Source: Microbulbifer mangrovi (GTDB taxonomy: Bacteria > Pseudomonadota > Gammaproteobacteria > Pseudomonadales > Cellvibrionaceae). From it: a stretch of DNA of 64,000 bases. Of this stretch, positions 17,590-27,061 are shown one piece after another; the first letter of the stretch is position 1; the number at the start of each line of letters is the position of its first letter. The position numbers and the translations under genes are program-made. The notes under the pieces are model-generated. The model searched no databases. It saw only the letters and a program-made list of their open reading frames with translations, and was not told where the DNA came from. The DNA lies in assembly GCF_002009015.1 (NCBI RefSeq), contig NZ_LZDE01000341.1, positions 1 through 64,000 on the forward strand, given 5' to 3'.

Positions 17590-18522
17590 ATGAAAAAGAC
17601 TGCAATCACCCTCGCACTGGCGGCAGCGTTCCCCACTTTTGCAAATGCGGAAGCACTGACCTTTTACGGCAAGGCGAACACTTCATTCCAGTCCAATGAC
17701 GAAGGCGAAGGCGCTACAACGGATGTAAAAAGTAACGCGTCCCGTGTCGGTGTTAAAGGCGACCTGCCGCTGGATAGTGGCATCAAGGGCATCTACAAAA
17801 TGGAGTATCAGGTAAATATTGATGGCGAGGGTGACACTTTCACCCAGCGCAATATTTACGCTGGACTGGAAGGCGGATTTGGCCAGGTGATCGGCGGCAA
17901 GTTCGATACCCCGCTGAAAATCACTCAGAAGAAAGTCGACCTGTTTAATGACCTCGAGGGTGATATCAAAAGCATTATCACCAAGAGCGACAATCGCGAA
18001 TCCAACAACCTGCAGTACACCACACCCTCTTTCGCAGGCTTTAAGGTTGCCGCCGCCTATATCAGCAACAAGGAAGCAGAAATCTTCGACGACGAAGGCA
18101 ACCAAATCGATACTCGCGATAATGGTACCTCCGTATCACTCGCCTACGACAAGAATGGTGTATATCTGGCATACGCTTTCGACCAGAGTGTTGAGGCGAA
18201 TGACTGGCAAGTGAATCGCCTGGTTGCCCAGTACAACTTTGGCAACCTGCAAGTCGGCGGCCTGTTCGAAGAACAGGAAAAGGCAGACAATACCAAGCAG
18301 GATGGCTGGATGACGTCCGTGGCCTACAAGATCAACCAGTGGACCGCAAAGGCGCAATACGGCCAGTCTGACATTGTCAAAACCGATGGTGAAACCTTCA
18401 GCCTCGGCCTGGACTACAAACTGTCCAAAGCCGCCAAGGTATTTACCTTCTACACCGATGAAACTGCAGCGAACGACTACGAGCGCAGCTACTTCGGCAT
18501 CGGTACTGAATTCAAGTTCTAA
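17590..18522 (+). CDS. General porin (Gram-negative porin family)
   Basis: 310 residues. A signal peptide (MKKTAITLALAAAFPTFANA) precedes a 16-strand-type barrel with typical starts (LTFYGKANTSFQ), the SRVGVKGDLPLDSG motif, RNIYAGLEGGFGQVIGG and the C-terminal sorting signal ending in aromatic Phe (GIGTEFKF). It should form a trimeric diffusion channel in the outer membrane. It stands alone: 283 bases upstream are AT-rich, with a small hairpin GCCGC-aaaatgc-GCGGC around 17530 in the probable leader, and a terminator follows directly. The ribosome site is weak (AGAG). The acidic eyelet-like loop (LFNDLEGDIKS) might favour cations; that is inference. Confidence 0.9.
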   Translation: MKKTAITLALAAAFPTFANAEALTFYGKANTSFQSNDEGEGATTDVKSNASRVGVKGDLPLDSGIKGIYKMEYQVNIDGEGDTFTQRNIYAGLEGGFGQVIGGKFDTPLKITQKKVDLFNDLEGDIKSIITKSDNRESNNLQYTTPSFAGFKVAAAYISNKEAEIFDDEGNQIDTRDNGTSVSLAYDKNGVYLAYAFDQSVEANDWQVNRLVAQYNFGNLQVGGLFEEQEKADNTKQDGWMTSVAYKINQWTAKAQYGQSDIVKTDGETFSLGLDYKLSKAAKVFTFYTDETAANDYERSYFGIGTEFKF

Positions 18523-18539
18523 GCCGAATACAAATCAAA

Positions 18540-18574
18540 CAAGGGCGCAACCTGGGTTGTGCCCTTGTTATTTC
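18540..18574 (+). terminator. Rho-independent terminator of the porin gene
   Basis: CAAGGGC.CAAC-ctgg-GTTG.GCCCTTG (18540-18567) is a long stem with one mismatch, followed by TTATTTCT. It begins 17 bases after the porin stop codon. Confidence 0.82.
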
Positions 18575-18914
18575 TACTTATTCGCAGTAATCCTGTCTTT
18601 CCCCTCACCTTGCCGTTTCCAAGTCCGCCGGCTTTCGGACCGGCTCCCCCTCGAGATGCAACTATCCCATCTGCATGCCCCACGATGGCGCAGAATTAAT
18701 AAGTGCTGAGAGCGCAATCCGCAGAAGCAAACCCCACCAGAAGGAAACGTCCAGCAGCTTTCACTGGCCCGCGATGAACCGTTCCTATCGCGGGACAAGC
18801 TGGCGGGCGCTGTCCTCGCGTGGCGTGCTATAAGAATGAACTTTCCGCGCTGTGCGCAGAAACCTTTCCTTAGGAATTCGAATTCCAAGTAGCTCTAAGA
18901 ACAATGGGGTACCC
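18575..18914. other. Non-coding gap before the M1 aminopeptidase
   Basis: About 340 bases with no supportable gene. It holds a perfect 8-bp hairpin CCCGCGAT/ATCGCGGG (18768-18775 and 18787-18794, 11-base loop) of unknown use. TATAAG at 18829-18834 could be a -10 box for the aminopeptidase, but I see no matching -35. Confidence 0.35.
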
Positions 18915-21599
18915 ATGACCAAAACCGGAAAATTCGCCCTGGGTGTGCTGTGCAGCAGCATTCTCGCAGCCTGCAGCCTGGAGCCAAACCAGCTGCAATC
19001 TACCAGCACCGCCCACGCGCTTGCCAAACCGGCCGTTGCCCGCAGCAATGCACCCGGCCTGTCAGAGCAGTATGCCAAGCTGCGTAAGCAACAAATTGCC
19101 CAGGTGGATTACAAGCTGTCCGTCACCATCGACAAATCCGGCGATGCGTTTTCCGGTCGTGTCATCGCTGACACCCAGTTCCGTCGTAACCTGCTGCAGC
19201 CACTCACCATCGACTTCGCCGGCGGCGAGGTGGAAAGTGTTCAGGTAGACGGCAAAACCGTGCCTTTCGCCTACAACGGTCAGTTCATCAACATCGAACC
19301 CGCCCACCTGAAAGGCCGCAAACACGCGATTGCCGTGGACTACAAGCATGCCTACTCCACCAACGGTTCCGGCCTGCACCGCTTCGTTGATCCGGTAGAC
19401 GGCGAGGTGTACATGTACACCGACTTCGAACCCTATGACGCCAATCGCCTGTTCCCGCACTTCGATCAGCCCAATCTGAAAGCGCACTACACCCTGGATG
19501 TGACCGCGCCGAAAGACTGGAGCGTGATTTCCTCCGTGCGTGAAAGCAAGGTGCAACAAGCTGGTGAGATGAATCACTGGGTGTTCCCGCAATCGAAAAG
19601 ATTCTCCTCCTACATTTTTTCCCTGCACGCCGGTCCCTTCACCGTATGGGAAGATGACGCGGATGGTATCCCTCTGCGCCTGTTCGCACGCAAGACCCTT
19701 GCGGAATACGTGAAGCCGGATGACTGGTTCACCTTTACCAAGCAGTCTTTCGAATTTTTCCAGAAGTACTTTGAAGTGGATTACCCCTTTGTGAAGTACG
19801 ACCAGGTAATCGTGCCCGACTTCAACGCCGGCGCCATGGAAAACGTAGCGGCAGTTACCTTCAACGAGGCCTATGTTTCCCGCGGTGAAAAAACCCAAGC
19901 CCAGCGTATGCGCCTGGCCAACGTAATCGCACACGAGATGGCACATATGTGGTTCGGTGACCTGGTTACCATGAACTGGTGGGACGACCTGTGGCTGAAC
20001 GAAAGCTTCGCCACCTACATGGCAAACCTGTCTCTGGCGGAGAACAGTGAGTTCGACAATACCTGGGAAAACTTCTACCAGGGTACCAAGCAGTGGGCCT
20101 ACGGCTCTGATCAGCTGCCGACCACTCACGCAATCCAGCTGCCGGTCAAAAACACCGATGAAGCCTTCGCCAACTTTGACGGCATTACCTACGGCAAGGG
20201 TGGCTCCATCCTCAAGCAGCTGCCTTACTATCTGGGCAAGGAAGCGTTCCGCAAGGGTGTGTCCAATTACCTGAAGGACCTCTCCTACAAAAACTCCACG
20301 CTCGACGACTTTATGGGTCATCTGGGTAAGGCAGCGGGCAAAGATCTGGATGCCTGGCAACAACAATGGCTGTACCAGGCCGGCCTGAATACCATCCAGG
20401 CGAACTTCCAGTGTGAAGACGGCAAGATTGCCAGCCTGACCATCAGCCAGTCTGCACCGGCCGAATACCCGACCCTGCGCGAGCAGCGCACTCAGGTCGG
20501 CCTGTACAACATGGACGGCGGCAAGATGGTATTGAGCAAGGCCATCCCGGTAACCTACTCCGGTGCCAGCACTGCGGTAACTGCCGCGAATGGCGAAGCC
20601 TGCCCACAGATCGTTTACCCGAATGAAGGGGACTGGGCATTTGCCAAGGTGAATCTGGACAAGGTTTCCGTGGACAATATGTCCAAGCACATCAACGACA
20701 TCGAGAGCCCGTTCACACGCCTGATGATGTGGCAAAGCCTGTTCGACTCTGTTACGGATGCGAAATTGCCACTGGATCAGTATGTAAGCTTCGCGATCAA
20801 CAATGCCGGTAGCGAGCAGAATATCAACGTGATCCGCCTGGTTTCCGGCCATCTTGGCACCGCGTACGCTTATCTGAACCAGGTTGACATGGATAATGCC
20901 AAGCGCACCGAGCTGCAGCTGGCGATCGAAACCTTCGCCTGGCAGCAACTGCAGAGCGCACCCGCGGCCAGCGATGCACAGAAGACCTGGTTTGGCATCT
21001 ATACCGGTATAGCGCACACCGATAAGGCGCTGGCAAATGCCCGCAACCTGCTGCGCGGTGAGCTGGTTATTGAAGGGCTGACACTGGACCCGGACATGCG
21101 CTGGAACCTAATCGCTCTACTGAACCGCCATCTCTACGGCGACTACGCTCAGGTGATCAAGTCTGAACTGGAACAAGACAGCTCCGACCGGTCCCAGCTG
21201 AACGCGATCGCGGCAGAAGCGATTCGTCCGCAACAGGAAGCGAAAACCCAGTGGCTGAACAACCTGCTGGACAACCGCGATGCGTTCAAACTGGCCCAAC
21301 TGAAATACGCCGCCAGCGCGCTCTTCCCTACCGAACAGCGCGGCCTCTACGAGGCCAACGTTGAGCGCATTGTGGGGGCACTGGATGAGGTCAATGCGAG
21401 CGATGCTTCCGAGTTTGTCGGCACCTATACCCGCCTGTTCCCGCTGAACTGCAGCGAGAAAGGCGTCAAGCAGGTGAGCGACATTCTGGACAGCGGAAAA
21501 CAACTGAACCCGCTGCTTGAAAAAGCGCTGAAAAACCGCCGCTACAAAAACCAGCAATGCCTGAATATGGCAGCTGCCATCGACAACTCGGCGGGGTAA
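18915..21599 (+). CDS. M1 family aminopeptidase, lipoprotein
   Basis: 894 residues from ATG 18915, which has GGGG 8 bases upstream and opens a lipoprotein signal (TKTGKFALGVL... LAAC). A frame from 18852 would bury that signal and is rejected. The exopeptidase motif GAMEN (about residue 306), the zinc motif HEMAH (about 340) and the distal glutamate in WLNESFA are all intact, so it should be an active zinc aminopeptidase of the PepN/alanyl-aminopeptidase type. The C-terminal half is the helical ERAP1-like domain. As a lipoprotein it should act in the periplasm or at the outer membrane, unlike cytoplasmic E. coli PepN, fitting peptide feeding. It is monocistronic, with its own terminator. Confidence 0.93.
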   Translation: MTKTGKFALGVLCSSILAACSLEPNQLQSTSTAHALAKPAVARSNAPGLSEQYAKLRKQQIAQVDYKLSVTIDKSGDAFSGRVIADTQFRRNLLQPLTIDFAGGEVESVQVDGKTVPFAYNGQFINIEPAHLKGRKHAIAVDYKHAYSTNGSGLHRFVDPVDGEVYMYTDFEPYDANRLFPHFDQPNLKAHYTLDVTAPKDWSVISSVRESKVQQAGEMNHWVFPQSKRFSSYIFSLHAGPFTVWEDDADGIPLRLFARKTLAEYVKPDDWFTFTKQSFEFFQKYFEVDYPFVKYDQVIVPDFNAGAMENVAAVTFNEAYVSRGEKTQAQRMRLANVIAHEMAHMWFGDLVTMNWWDDLWLNESFATYMANLSLAENSEFDNTWENFYQGTKQWAYGSDQLPTTHAIQLPVKNTDEAFANFDGITYGKGGSILKQLPYYLGKEAFRKGVSNYLKDLSYKNSTLDDFMGHLGKAAGKDLDAWQQQWLYQAGLNTIQANFQCEDGKIASLTISQSAPAEYPTLREQRTQVGLYNMDGGKMVLSKAIPVTYSGASTAVTAANGEACPQIVYPNEGDWAFAKVNLDKVSVDNMSKHINDIESPFTRLMMWQSLFDSVTDAKLPLDQYVSFAINNAGSEQNINVIRLVSGHLGTAYAYLNQVDMDNAKRTELQLAIETFAWQQLQSAPAASDAQKTWFGIYTGIAHTDKALANARNLLRGELVIEGLTLDPDMRWNLIALLNRHLYGDYAQVIKSELEQDSSDRSQLNAIAAEAIRPQQEAKTQWLNNLLDNRDAFKLAQLKYAASALFPTEQRGLYEANVERIVGALDEVNASDASEFVGTYTRLFPLNCSEKGVKQVSDILDSGKQLNPLLEKALKNRRYKNQQCLNMAAAIDNSAG

Positions 21600-21625
21600 T
21601 CCCCTGAGCACAACCAGACTGAAAC

Positions 21626-21651
21626 AAAAAGGGCCCATCGGGGCCCTTTTT
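21626..21651 (+). terminator. Rho-independent terminator of the M1 aminopeptidase gene
   Basis: AAAAAGGGCCC-atcg-GGGCCCTTTTT is a perfect 11-bp stem with a tetraloop and built-in T-run, 27 bases after the stop codon. It can also serve the minus-strand lipoprotein gene at 21702. Confidence 0.92.
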
Positions 21652-21701
21652 CGCGAAGAGTGTAGTTACTGGATTAGCGCGAAGGCCGATGAGCGGCCAA
21701 G

Positions 21702-22052
21702 TCAGTTGTCTCCGACAACCTTCACTTTCTCCCGTAAGCCGTCGTCACCGCGCACACAGACACAAACGCTCTCCTTCTCCGAGCACACGCGCTGGTAGGT
21801 ACCCTTGCAATGTGAAGGTACGTTTACCACTTGCTCCTCGACTTCGTCGCCAGCAGCGATGGCGCGTTTAACCAGCTCCTTATCCATCTCGAAGCCAGCC
21901 TTCATGAACTCGTTATTTTTTTTTGGTTTTTCCGCACCGGCTTTATATTTCTCTACGAATTCGTGTGTCTGCTTATCCAGCACAGCACCAACCAAAGTGC
22001 ATCCCGAAAGCATCAGCGGTAGCAATATCAAGCAAAGTAAACGGGGCGTCAT
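21702..22052 (-). CDS. Small lipoprotein of unknown function
   Basis: 116 residues. The signal LLCLILLPLMLSGC ends in a clear lipobox (LSGC). The mature part is charged, with a probable helix (KQTHEFVEKYKAGAEKPKK), and four cysteines near the C-terminus (SHC, RVC, SVCVC) that may form disulfides in the periplasm. I do not recognise the family. It converges on the M1 gene and shares its terminator hairpin, and it diverges from the M16 protease gene across a 298-base gap that must hold both promoters. Confidence 0.7.
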   Translation of the reverse strand: MTPRLLCLILLPLMLSGCTLVGAVLDKQTHEFVEKYKAGAEKPKKNNEFMKAGFEMDKELVKRAIAAGDEVEEQVVNVPSHCKGTYQRVCSEKESVCVCVRGDDGLREKVKVVGDN

Positions 22053-22350
22053 GAGAAATCTCTTTTAAGCCGTAAAGGTTGGACCGAGCTTTCAGATTGT
22101 ACGGCCTTACGTAGTGTGCTCATTTTGTGACACATTCACGCTACCCTCAATATCTTTGAGACTAAATACCCGACACGCACCGCAGAACCCGACGAAATTG
22201 CTTTCACAGCGCCAGTTACTCAGACTGACTCGCGGCCAACTGGTTACATTACCTATCCCCTACACTACTGAGCACTTCATTTTCCCCTAAACACCCCGTG
22301 TGACTGTGATAGCATCGACGGGTCTCTAATAAAAAGGAACTTCAACCACC

Positions 22351-25296
22351 ATGCAACGCACTAAAATCGCCATGATTTTTGCTGCTGCGCTGCTCGCAGC
22401 CTGTAGCAAGGGGCCGGAGGAATCGGCCAAACAACCGACACAGGATAATGTGTCCTCCGAGGCGCAAACTGCCCTCCCCGCCGGTATCACCGAAGTCGAG
22501 ACCTTCGACGGCAACGGCGCCGAAATTGCCATCCCCTATACCAAATACAAACTCGCGAATGGTCTTACCGTCGTCCTCCACGAAGACGATTCCGATCCGC
22601 TAGTACACGTGGACGTGACCTATCACGTGGGTTCCAACCGTGAAGACCCAGGCCGCTCCGGTTTTGCCCACTTCTTCGAGCATATGATGTTCCAGGGCTC
22701 GGTCAACGTGGGCGATGAAGAGCACTTCCGCATCATTCAGGAAGCCGGCGGCACCCTGAATGGCACCACCAATACCGACCGCACCAACTATTACGAAACC
22801 GTCCCTGCCAACCAGCTGGAAACCGTGCTGTGGCTGGAAGCCGATCGAATGGGCGTGTTCCTGGATGCGGTGACCGAAGAAAAATTCGAAGTCCAGCGTG
22901 AGACGGTGAAAAACGAGCGCGGCCAGCGCGTGGACAACCGTCCCTACGGACGCGCCCTCGAGACCATGTACGCCACTACCTATGCCGACGGCCACCCCTA
23001 TTCCTGGCCCGTTATCGGCTGGATGGAAGACCTTAACCGCGCAGACCTCACAGACCTGAAACGCTTCTTCCTGCGCTGGTACGGCCCAAACAACGCGGTA
23101 CTGACCATCGGCGGCGACATCGACAAGGCCAAGACCCTCGAATGGGTAGCCAAGTATTTCGGCCCGATCCCCGCCGGCCCCGAGGTAAAGAACCTCGCCA
23201 AACAGCCGGCCACACTGGATAAGGATCGCTATGTAACCCTGGAGGACAATATCCATCTCCCGGCACTGGCGATGATGATTCCCACCGTGTACCGCGGCCA
23301 CGAAGACGAGCCGGCACTGGATGCCGCCGCTGAAATCCTCGGCCACGGCCAGGACTCCATGCTCTACCAGAGACTGGTTCAGACTGGTCGCGCCGTTCAA
23401 GCCAGCGTCTCCCATTCCTGTAAGGAACTCGCCTGTGAGATGTGGTTTATCGTGATCCAGAATCCCGCGTCCGGCGAATCCCTCGCGGAAATGGAACAAG
23501 CCGTGCGCGACACCCTCGTCGAGTTCGCCGAACGCGGTGTTAGCAAAGATGACCTGGTGAAATTCAAGGCGGGCTATGAGTCCGGCCGCGTGTTCGGCCT
23601 GCAATCGGTTTCCGGCAAGGTCTCCACGCTGGCAGCGTTCGAAACCTTCACCGGCAGCCCCAAGGGTATCGATGACGAAATCAACGCCTATCTGTCGGTA
23701 GAAACCGGTGACGTCACTCGCGTATTTGATCAGTACATCGCCGCCAAGCCTGCCGTACTGTTGAGCGTAGTGCCCAACGGCAAGCCTGAACTGGCCGCCG
23801 CAGAACAGAACTACGAGTGGCAGCGCACCATCCCGGAGAGCTACGGCGACGATGACGAAGCCCTCGCCCTGCGCCCGGTGCAGGATAGCTTCGATCGTAG
23901 TGTGCAACCCACCCCGGGCGTAAACCCGCAGGTGGAGCTACCGACCATTCAGGACGGCAAGCTGAAAAATGGCGTGCGCATGCTGGCTGTACAGAATGAG
24001 GAAACCCCAACGGTTACCGTGCAAGCGGTATTCGGTGTGGGACAACGCGATGAACCGCGCGGCAAGGCCGGTCTGACCTCGCTGATGACCTCACTGATGG
24101 GCGAGGCCACTACCGAGCGCAGCGCGGCCGAATTTACGGAAGAGCTCAAGCGTCTGGGTGCCTCCATCAGTATCAATGCCGGTGATTACGACACCACCGT
24201 ATCCCTCAATGTGCTGGCCAAGCATCTGGATAAAGCGATTCCGTTGATGATGGAGCGCATCCTGAAGCCCGCCTTTAGCGAAGAGGACTTCGCCCGCATC
24301 AAGCAGCAGACCATCGAAGGCCTGCAGCAGGCACGCAAGACCCCGCAAGGACTTGCTACCCGAGCAGTGGGTGCAGTGATGCGCGGTCCGGAACATCCGT
24401 TGAGCTTCCCCACGGGCGGCCTGCCTGGCACCGTGGCTGAGATCACCCTGGAAGACGTCACAAGCTATTACAAAGCCCACTTCCCTGCCCACTTCGGTGG
24501 TGTAACCGTGAGCACCAGCCTGCCACACGACACCATCGTCAAGGCGCTGGATGGCCTGGCCCAGCTCAAGGTTACCCAGCCGGTTCGCCCGGCCATTACG
24601 TTCCAGAAGCCGGAAATCAGCGGACGGACCGTGTATCTGGTCAACAAAGAAGGCGCGGCACAATCCAGCCTGCGGATGAGCCAGCACGCCCTGCCCTACG
24701 ATGCACTGGGCGATTACTACCTGGCGTACCTGGGCAACTTCCCGCTGGGCGGCAATTTCAATAGCCGTATCAACCTGAATCTGCGTGAGGACAAGGGCTA
24801 CACCTATGGTGCCCGCACCTACCTTCTGGGCGAGCCTGAGGAAGGCAGCTATATGTTCAGCTCGGAGGTGAAGAAAGACGCAACTGCAGACGCGTTGAGT
24901 GAAGTTCTAAAAGAGATGGACGCCTACGACAGCGAAGGCATGACCGAGACCGAGTTCAACTACCTGCGCTCCGCTATCGGTCAGCAGGAAGCACGCAGCT
25001 ACGAAACACCCTCGGCCAAACTGGGCCTGCTGAATCGTATCCTGCGCTACGACCTGCCGCTGGACTACCGCTCACAACAGGGCACTATCCTGCAGGAGAC
25101 AGACCGCAAAACCCTGAACAACGCCATCACCAATCTGCTCGAGCCTAAAAATATGGCCATTGTGGTGGTCGGCGATGCCGCCAGCATCCGCGAAGATGTG
25201 GAAGCGCTGGGCATGCCGATTGTCGAGCTGAATGAAGATGGCTATGTCATTAAAGCCGAGGAAGCAGAGACCGCGCCGGATGCCGCGAGCCTCTAA
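22351..25296 (+). CDS. M16 family zinc peptidase (two-domain), lipoprotein
   Basis: 981 residues. A lipoprotein signal (MQRTKIAMIFAAALLAAC) anchors it in the envelope. The first M16 half has the inverted zinc motif HFFEH (about residue 107), with the third ligand glutamate in the ETVKNERGQR stretch. The second half (from about residue 520) is the catalytically silent M16 repeat with a C-terminal substrate-binding half. This is the layout of the pitrilysin-like/PqqL-type proteases of gammaproteobacteria. It probably degrades short peptides in the periplasm. A good leader AAAAAGGA precedes the start and a strong terminator follows, so it is monocistronic. Its neighbour is another peptidase lipoprotein at 18915. 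Confidence 0.93.
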   Translation: MQRTKIAMIFAAALLAACSKGPEESAKQPTQDNVSSEAQTALPAGITEVETFDGNGAEIAIPYTKYKLANGLTVVLHEDDSDPLVHVDVTYHVGSNREDPGRSGFAHFFEHMMFQGSVNVGDEEHFRIIQEAGGTLNGTTNTDRTNYYETVPANQLETVLWLEADRMGVFLDAVTEEKFEVQRETVKNERGQRVDNRPYGRALETMYATTYADGHPYSWPVIGWMEDLNRADLTDLKRFFLRWYGPNNAVLTIGGDIDKAKTLEWVAKYFGPIPAGPEVKNLAKQPATLDKDRYVTLEDNIHLPALAMMIPTVYRGHEDEPALDAAAEILGHGQDSMLYQRLVQTGRAVQASVSHSCKELACEMWFIVIQNPASGESLAEMEQAVRDTLVEFAERGVSKDDLVKFKAGYESGRVFGLQSVSGKVSTLAAFETFTGSPKGIDDEINAYLSVETGDVTRVFDQYIAAKPAVLLSVVPNGKPELAAAEQNYEWQRTIPESYGDDDEALALRPVQDSFDRSVQPTPGVNPQVELPTIQDGKLKNGVRMLAVQNEETPTVTVQAVFGVGQRDEPRGKAGLTSLMTSLMGEATTERSAAEFTEELKRLGASISINAGDYDTTVSLNVLAKHLDKAIPLMMERILKPAFSEEDFARIKQQTIEGLQQARKTPQGLATRAVGAVMRGPEHPLSFPTGGLPGTVAEITLEDVTSYYKAHFPAHFGGVTVSTSLPHDTIVKALDGLAQLKVTQPVRPAITFQKPEISGRTVYLVNKEGAAQSSLRMSQHALPYDALGDYYLAYLGNFPLGGNFNSRINLNLREDKGYTYGARTYLLGEPEEGSYMFSSEVKKDATADALSEVLKEMDAYDSEGMTETEFNYLRSAIGQQEARSYETPSAKLGLLNRILRYDLPLDYRSQQGTILQETDRKTLNNAITNLLEPKNMAIVVVGDAASIREDVEALGMPIVELNEDGYVIKAEEAETAPDAASL

Positions 25297-25316
25297 TCCC
25301 GGGTTGATGTGATTTT

Positions 25317-25342
25317 AAAAGGCGGCTTCGGCCGCCTTTTTT
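25317..25342 (+). terminator. Rho-independent terminator of the M16 peptidase gene
   Basis: AAAAGGCGGC-ttcg-GCCGCCTTTT with six T, 20 bases after the stop codon. The UUCG-type tetraloop makes it especially stable. Confidence 0.93.
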
Positions 25343-25465
25343 ATGCCACCAAATTGCGCTACTACCCCAAGCCTCATCCAAGTGGCACGGGAACCAACAC
25401 CGGCATAGCACCAAGGGTCCTAGACTTACTTTGGCAGGATGTGATTTCGAACGGAGCTTCGCAGT

Positions 25466-27037
25466 ATGAAAGTACCTTCGAGACGGTGTGCATTTCTTAT
25501 TTGCACTCTGTTGATGTCGAGCTACGGCGTCTGTGCTGAGCTTGTCCTCAGAAACCAGCCCTGGCTCATGCCTTTCGATATCAATCACCCCGCCTACCCG
25601 GCAGATCCCGATAATTACCAGACCCCACCGGTACGTCAGCAGGACACTTACGATTTTGCCTGGCAATCGTTTATTGCACTGAACTGGCCCTGGAAACAAG
25701 GCGGCCCCGGAGGGCAACCAGATACCCACGGAAAGCTCGCCGGTCTCGCGAACAACAAAACTCCCCACCCCATCGTTGTGTGGGAGTCCTACATGAGCCC
25801 GGAGACAGCATTTACACCACCCAAATACTGGCCTGTCGAATGGGGTAATCCCGAGTTCAGCGCCCTCCAACGCCTGTCATCCCCTCCCTGCTATTCCGAT
25901 AGCTACGTGTACGGACGCCCGTTTGCGCCGGGAATCAATCAGCCGTACACAAATTCGAATGTACCCACCGGTCCGCTGGTGGATCAAAACAAAGAGTTTG
26001 TGCGCGTAGAGGTGACCCTCAGCCAGCCGTACTTTCGCTACATCAAACAATTCAAATACTACGATGCCGATAACCAGGTGATTGCAGTCAACAACTTTAT
26101 CGACCACGCCAACGAGTATGGAGAAGCTCCGCCGCCTGCCATGGGCTTGAGTGACAACAGCGACAACTTCCAGCCGCTACCCACGGGCCTGGAGTACTAC
26201 ATACGGGACCTGCCCCTGTATGCCCGCCAGGGTATTACTGAAGTAAAAGCTGCATGGAAAGTATTGAAAACAGAAGGGCCAGACGCGGATATCCCCGGGC
26301 GTTACTTCCGGCGTATGCTGCAGTTCCCGCAGCCGGATGGCAGCCTGAGTGAACCCACATTAATGGGACTGGTGGGCTTTCATATTCACAGGGTGACGCC
26401 CTTTGGGCATTTGCCGTCAACCTTTGAACACGTAGACAATGTACGCGTAGAGAAACGTTTCAACGATCCGCTGCCCAGCCCGATACACCCCGCATTCAAT
26501 CCCGGTATGTCCGGCAGCTATCCACTCAAAAACGTGCCGGAGTATCCCAATGGATATGAGGTGGGAGGCAAGTCGGGTGAAGCGGGTTTGATACCGGCAA
26601 CCTTCAAGCTCGGCGATCCGCTGCCGCTCAAGTCGGCTATCAAACAGGTAAATGTTTCTCGCGTAACGCCAATTCCACGGGATGTGCAGATTACCAACAA
26701 AAAGTACCAGTGGCTGCTACGCGATTCGGTGTGGTCTTATTACCAGTTAATCGGTACCCAGAACAAAAACCTGGAAGTACCGAACCGGCACCTCGGCCCC
26801 GGGATTCCCGGTGCCCAACATTCCAGCGTGCAGAACCTGGTCAATACCACGCTGGAAACCTACACACAAAAAGGATTCAGCTGCGCGCGCTGCCACCTCA
26901 ACGCCTTCCCACACGGAGTCACGTCCTACCCACCGTATGAGAAGCGTTTTGAGGCGCTACACGTGATGAGTTTCCTGCTCCTCAATGCAAAATCCGGCCA
27001 GCAGGAAAACCCGCAGATGGGGTGCTCAATGCCCTGA
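25466..27037 (+). CDS. Secreted mono-heme cytochrome-c-like protein of unknown function
   Basis: 523 residues. The signal peptide is about MKVPSRRCAFLICTLLMSSYGVCA. The body has no repeats or membrane segments but shows DFAWQSFIALNWPW near residue 65, a stretch I have seen in proteins annotated loosely as cytochrome c family proteins. One heme-attachment motif CARCH lies near residue 470 (GFSCARCHLNAFP). Usual cytochrome c domains sit in short N-terminal or separate modules, so a single CxxCH near the C-terminus of a 500-residue protein is unusual, and the axial second ligand is not evident. It is probably periplasmic and redox-active. GGAG precedes the ATG. It converges on the YcaO gene with only 24 bases between, and no c-type maturation genes are nearby. 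Confidence 0.75.
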   Translation: MKVPSRRCAFLICTLLMSSYGVCAELVLRNQPWLMPFDINHPAYPADPDNYQTPPVRQQDTYDFAWQSFIALNWPWKQGGPGGQPDTHGKLAGLANNKTPHPIVVWESYMSPETAFTPPKYWPVEWGNPEFSALQRLSSPPCYSDSYVYGRPFAPGINQPYTNSNVPTGPLVDQNKEFVRVEVTLSQPYFRYIKQFKYYDADNQVIAVNNFIDHANEYGEAPPPAMGLSDNSDNFQPLPTGLEYYIRDLPLYARQGITEVKAAWKVLKTEGPDADIPGRYFRRMLQFPQPDGSLSEPTLMGLVGFHIHRVTPFGHLPSTFEHVDNVRVEKRFNDPLPSPIHPAFNPGMSGSYPLKNVPEYPNGYEVGGKSGEAGLIPATFKLGDPLPLKSAIKQVNVSRVTPIPRDVQITNKKYQWLLRDSVWSYYQLIGTQNKNLEVPNRHLGPGIPGAQHSSVQNLVNTTLETYTQKGFSCARCHLNAFPHGVTSYPPYEKRFEALHVMSFLLLNAKSGQQENPQMGCSMP

Positions 27038-27061
27038 GCGCGGCCGCTAGCGAACCGCCAA

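Noticed and set aside
19062-21017. Long minus-strand frame (about 650 codons) opposite the M1 aminopeptidase
   Set aside because: The plus strand carries a complete, motif-intact aminopeptidase. The antisense frame is open because of GC-rich codon bias and shows no domain or ribosome site.
22600-23907. Minus-strand frame of about 435 codons opposite the M16 peptidase
   Set aside because: Antisense to a gene with an intact HxxEH zinc site; no supporting signal of its own.
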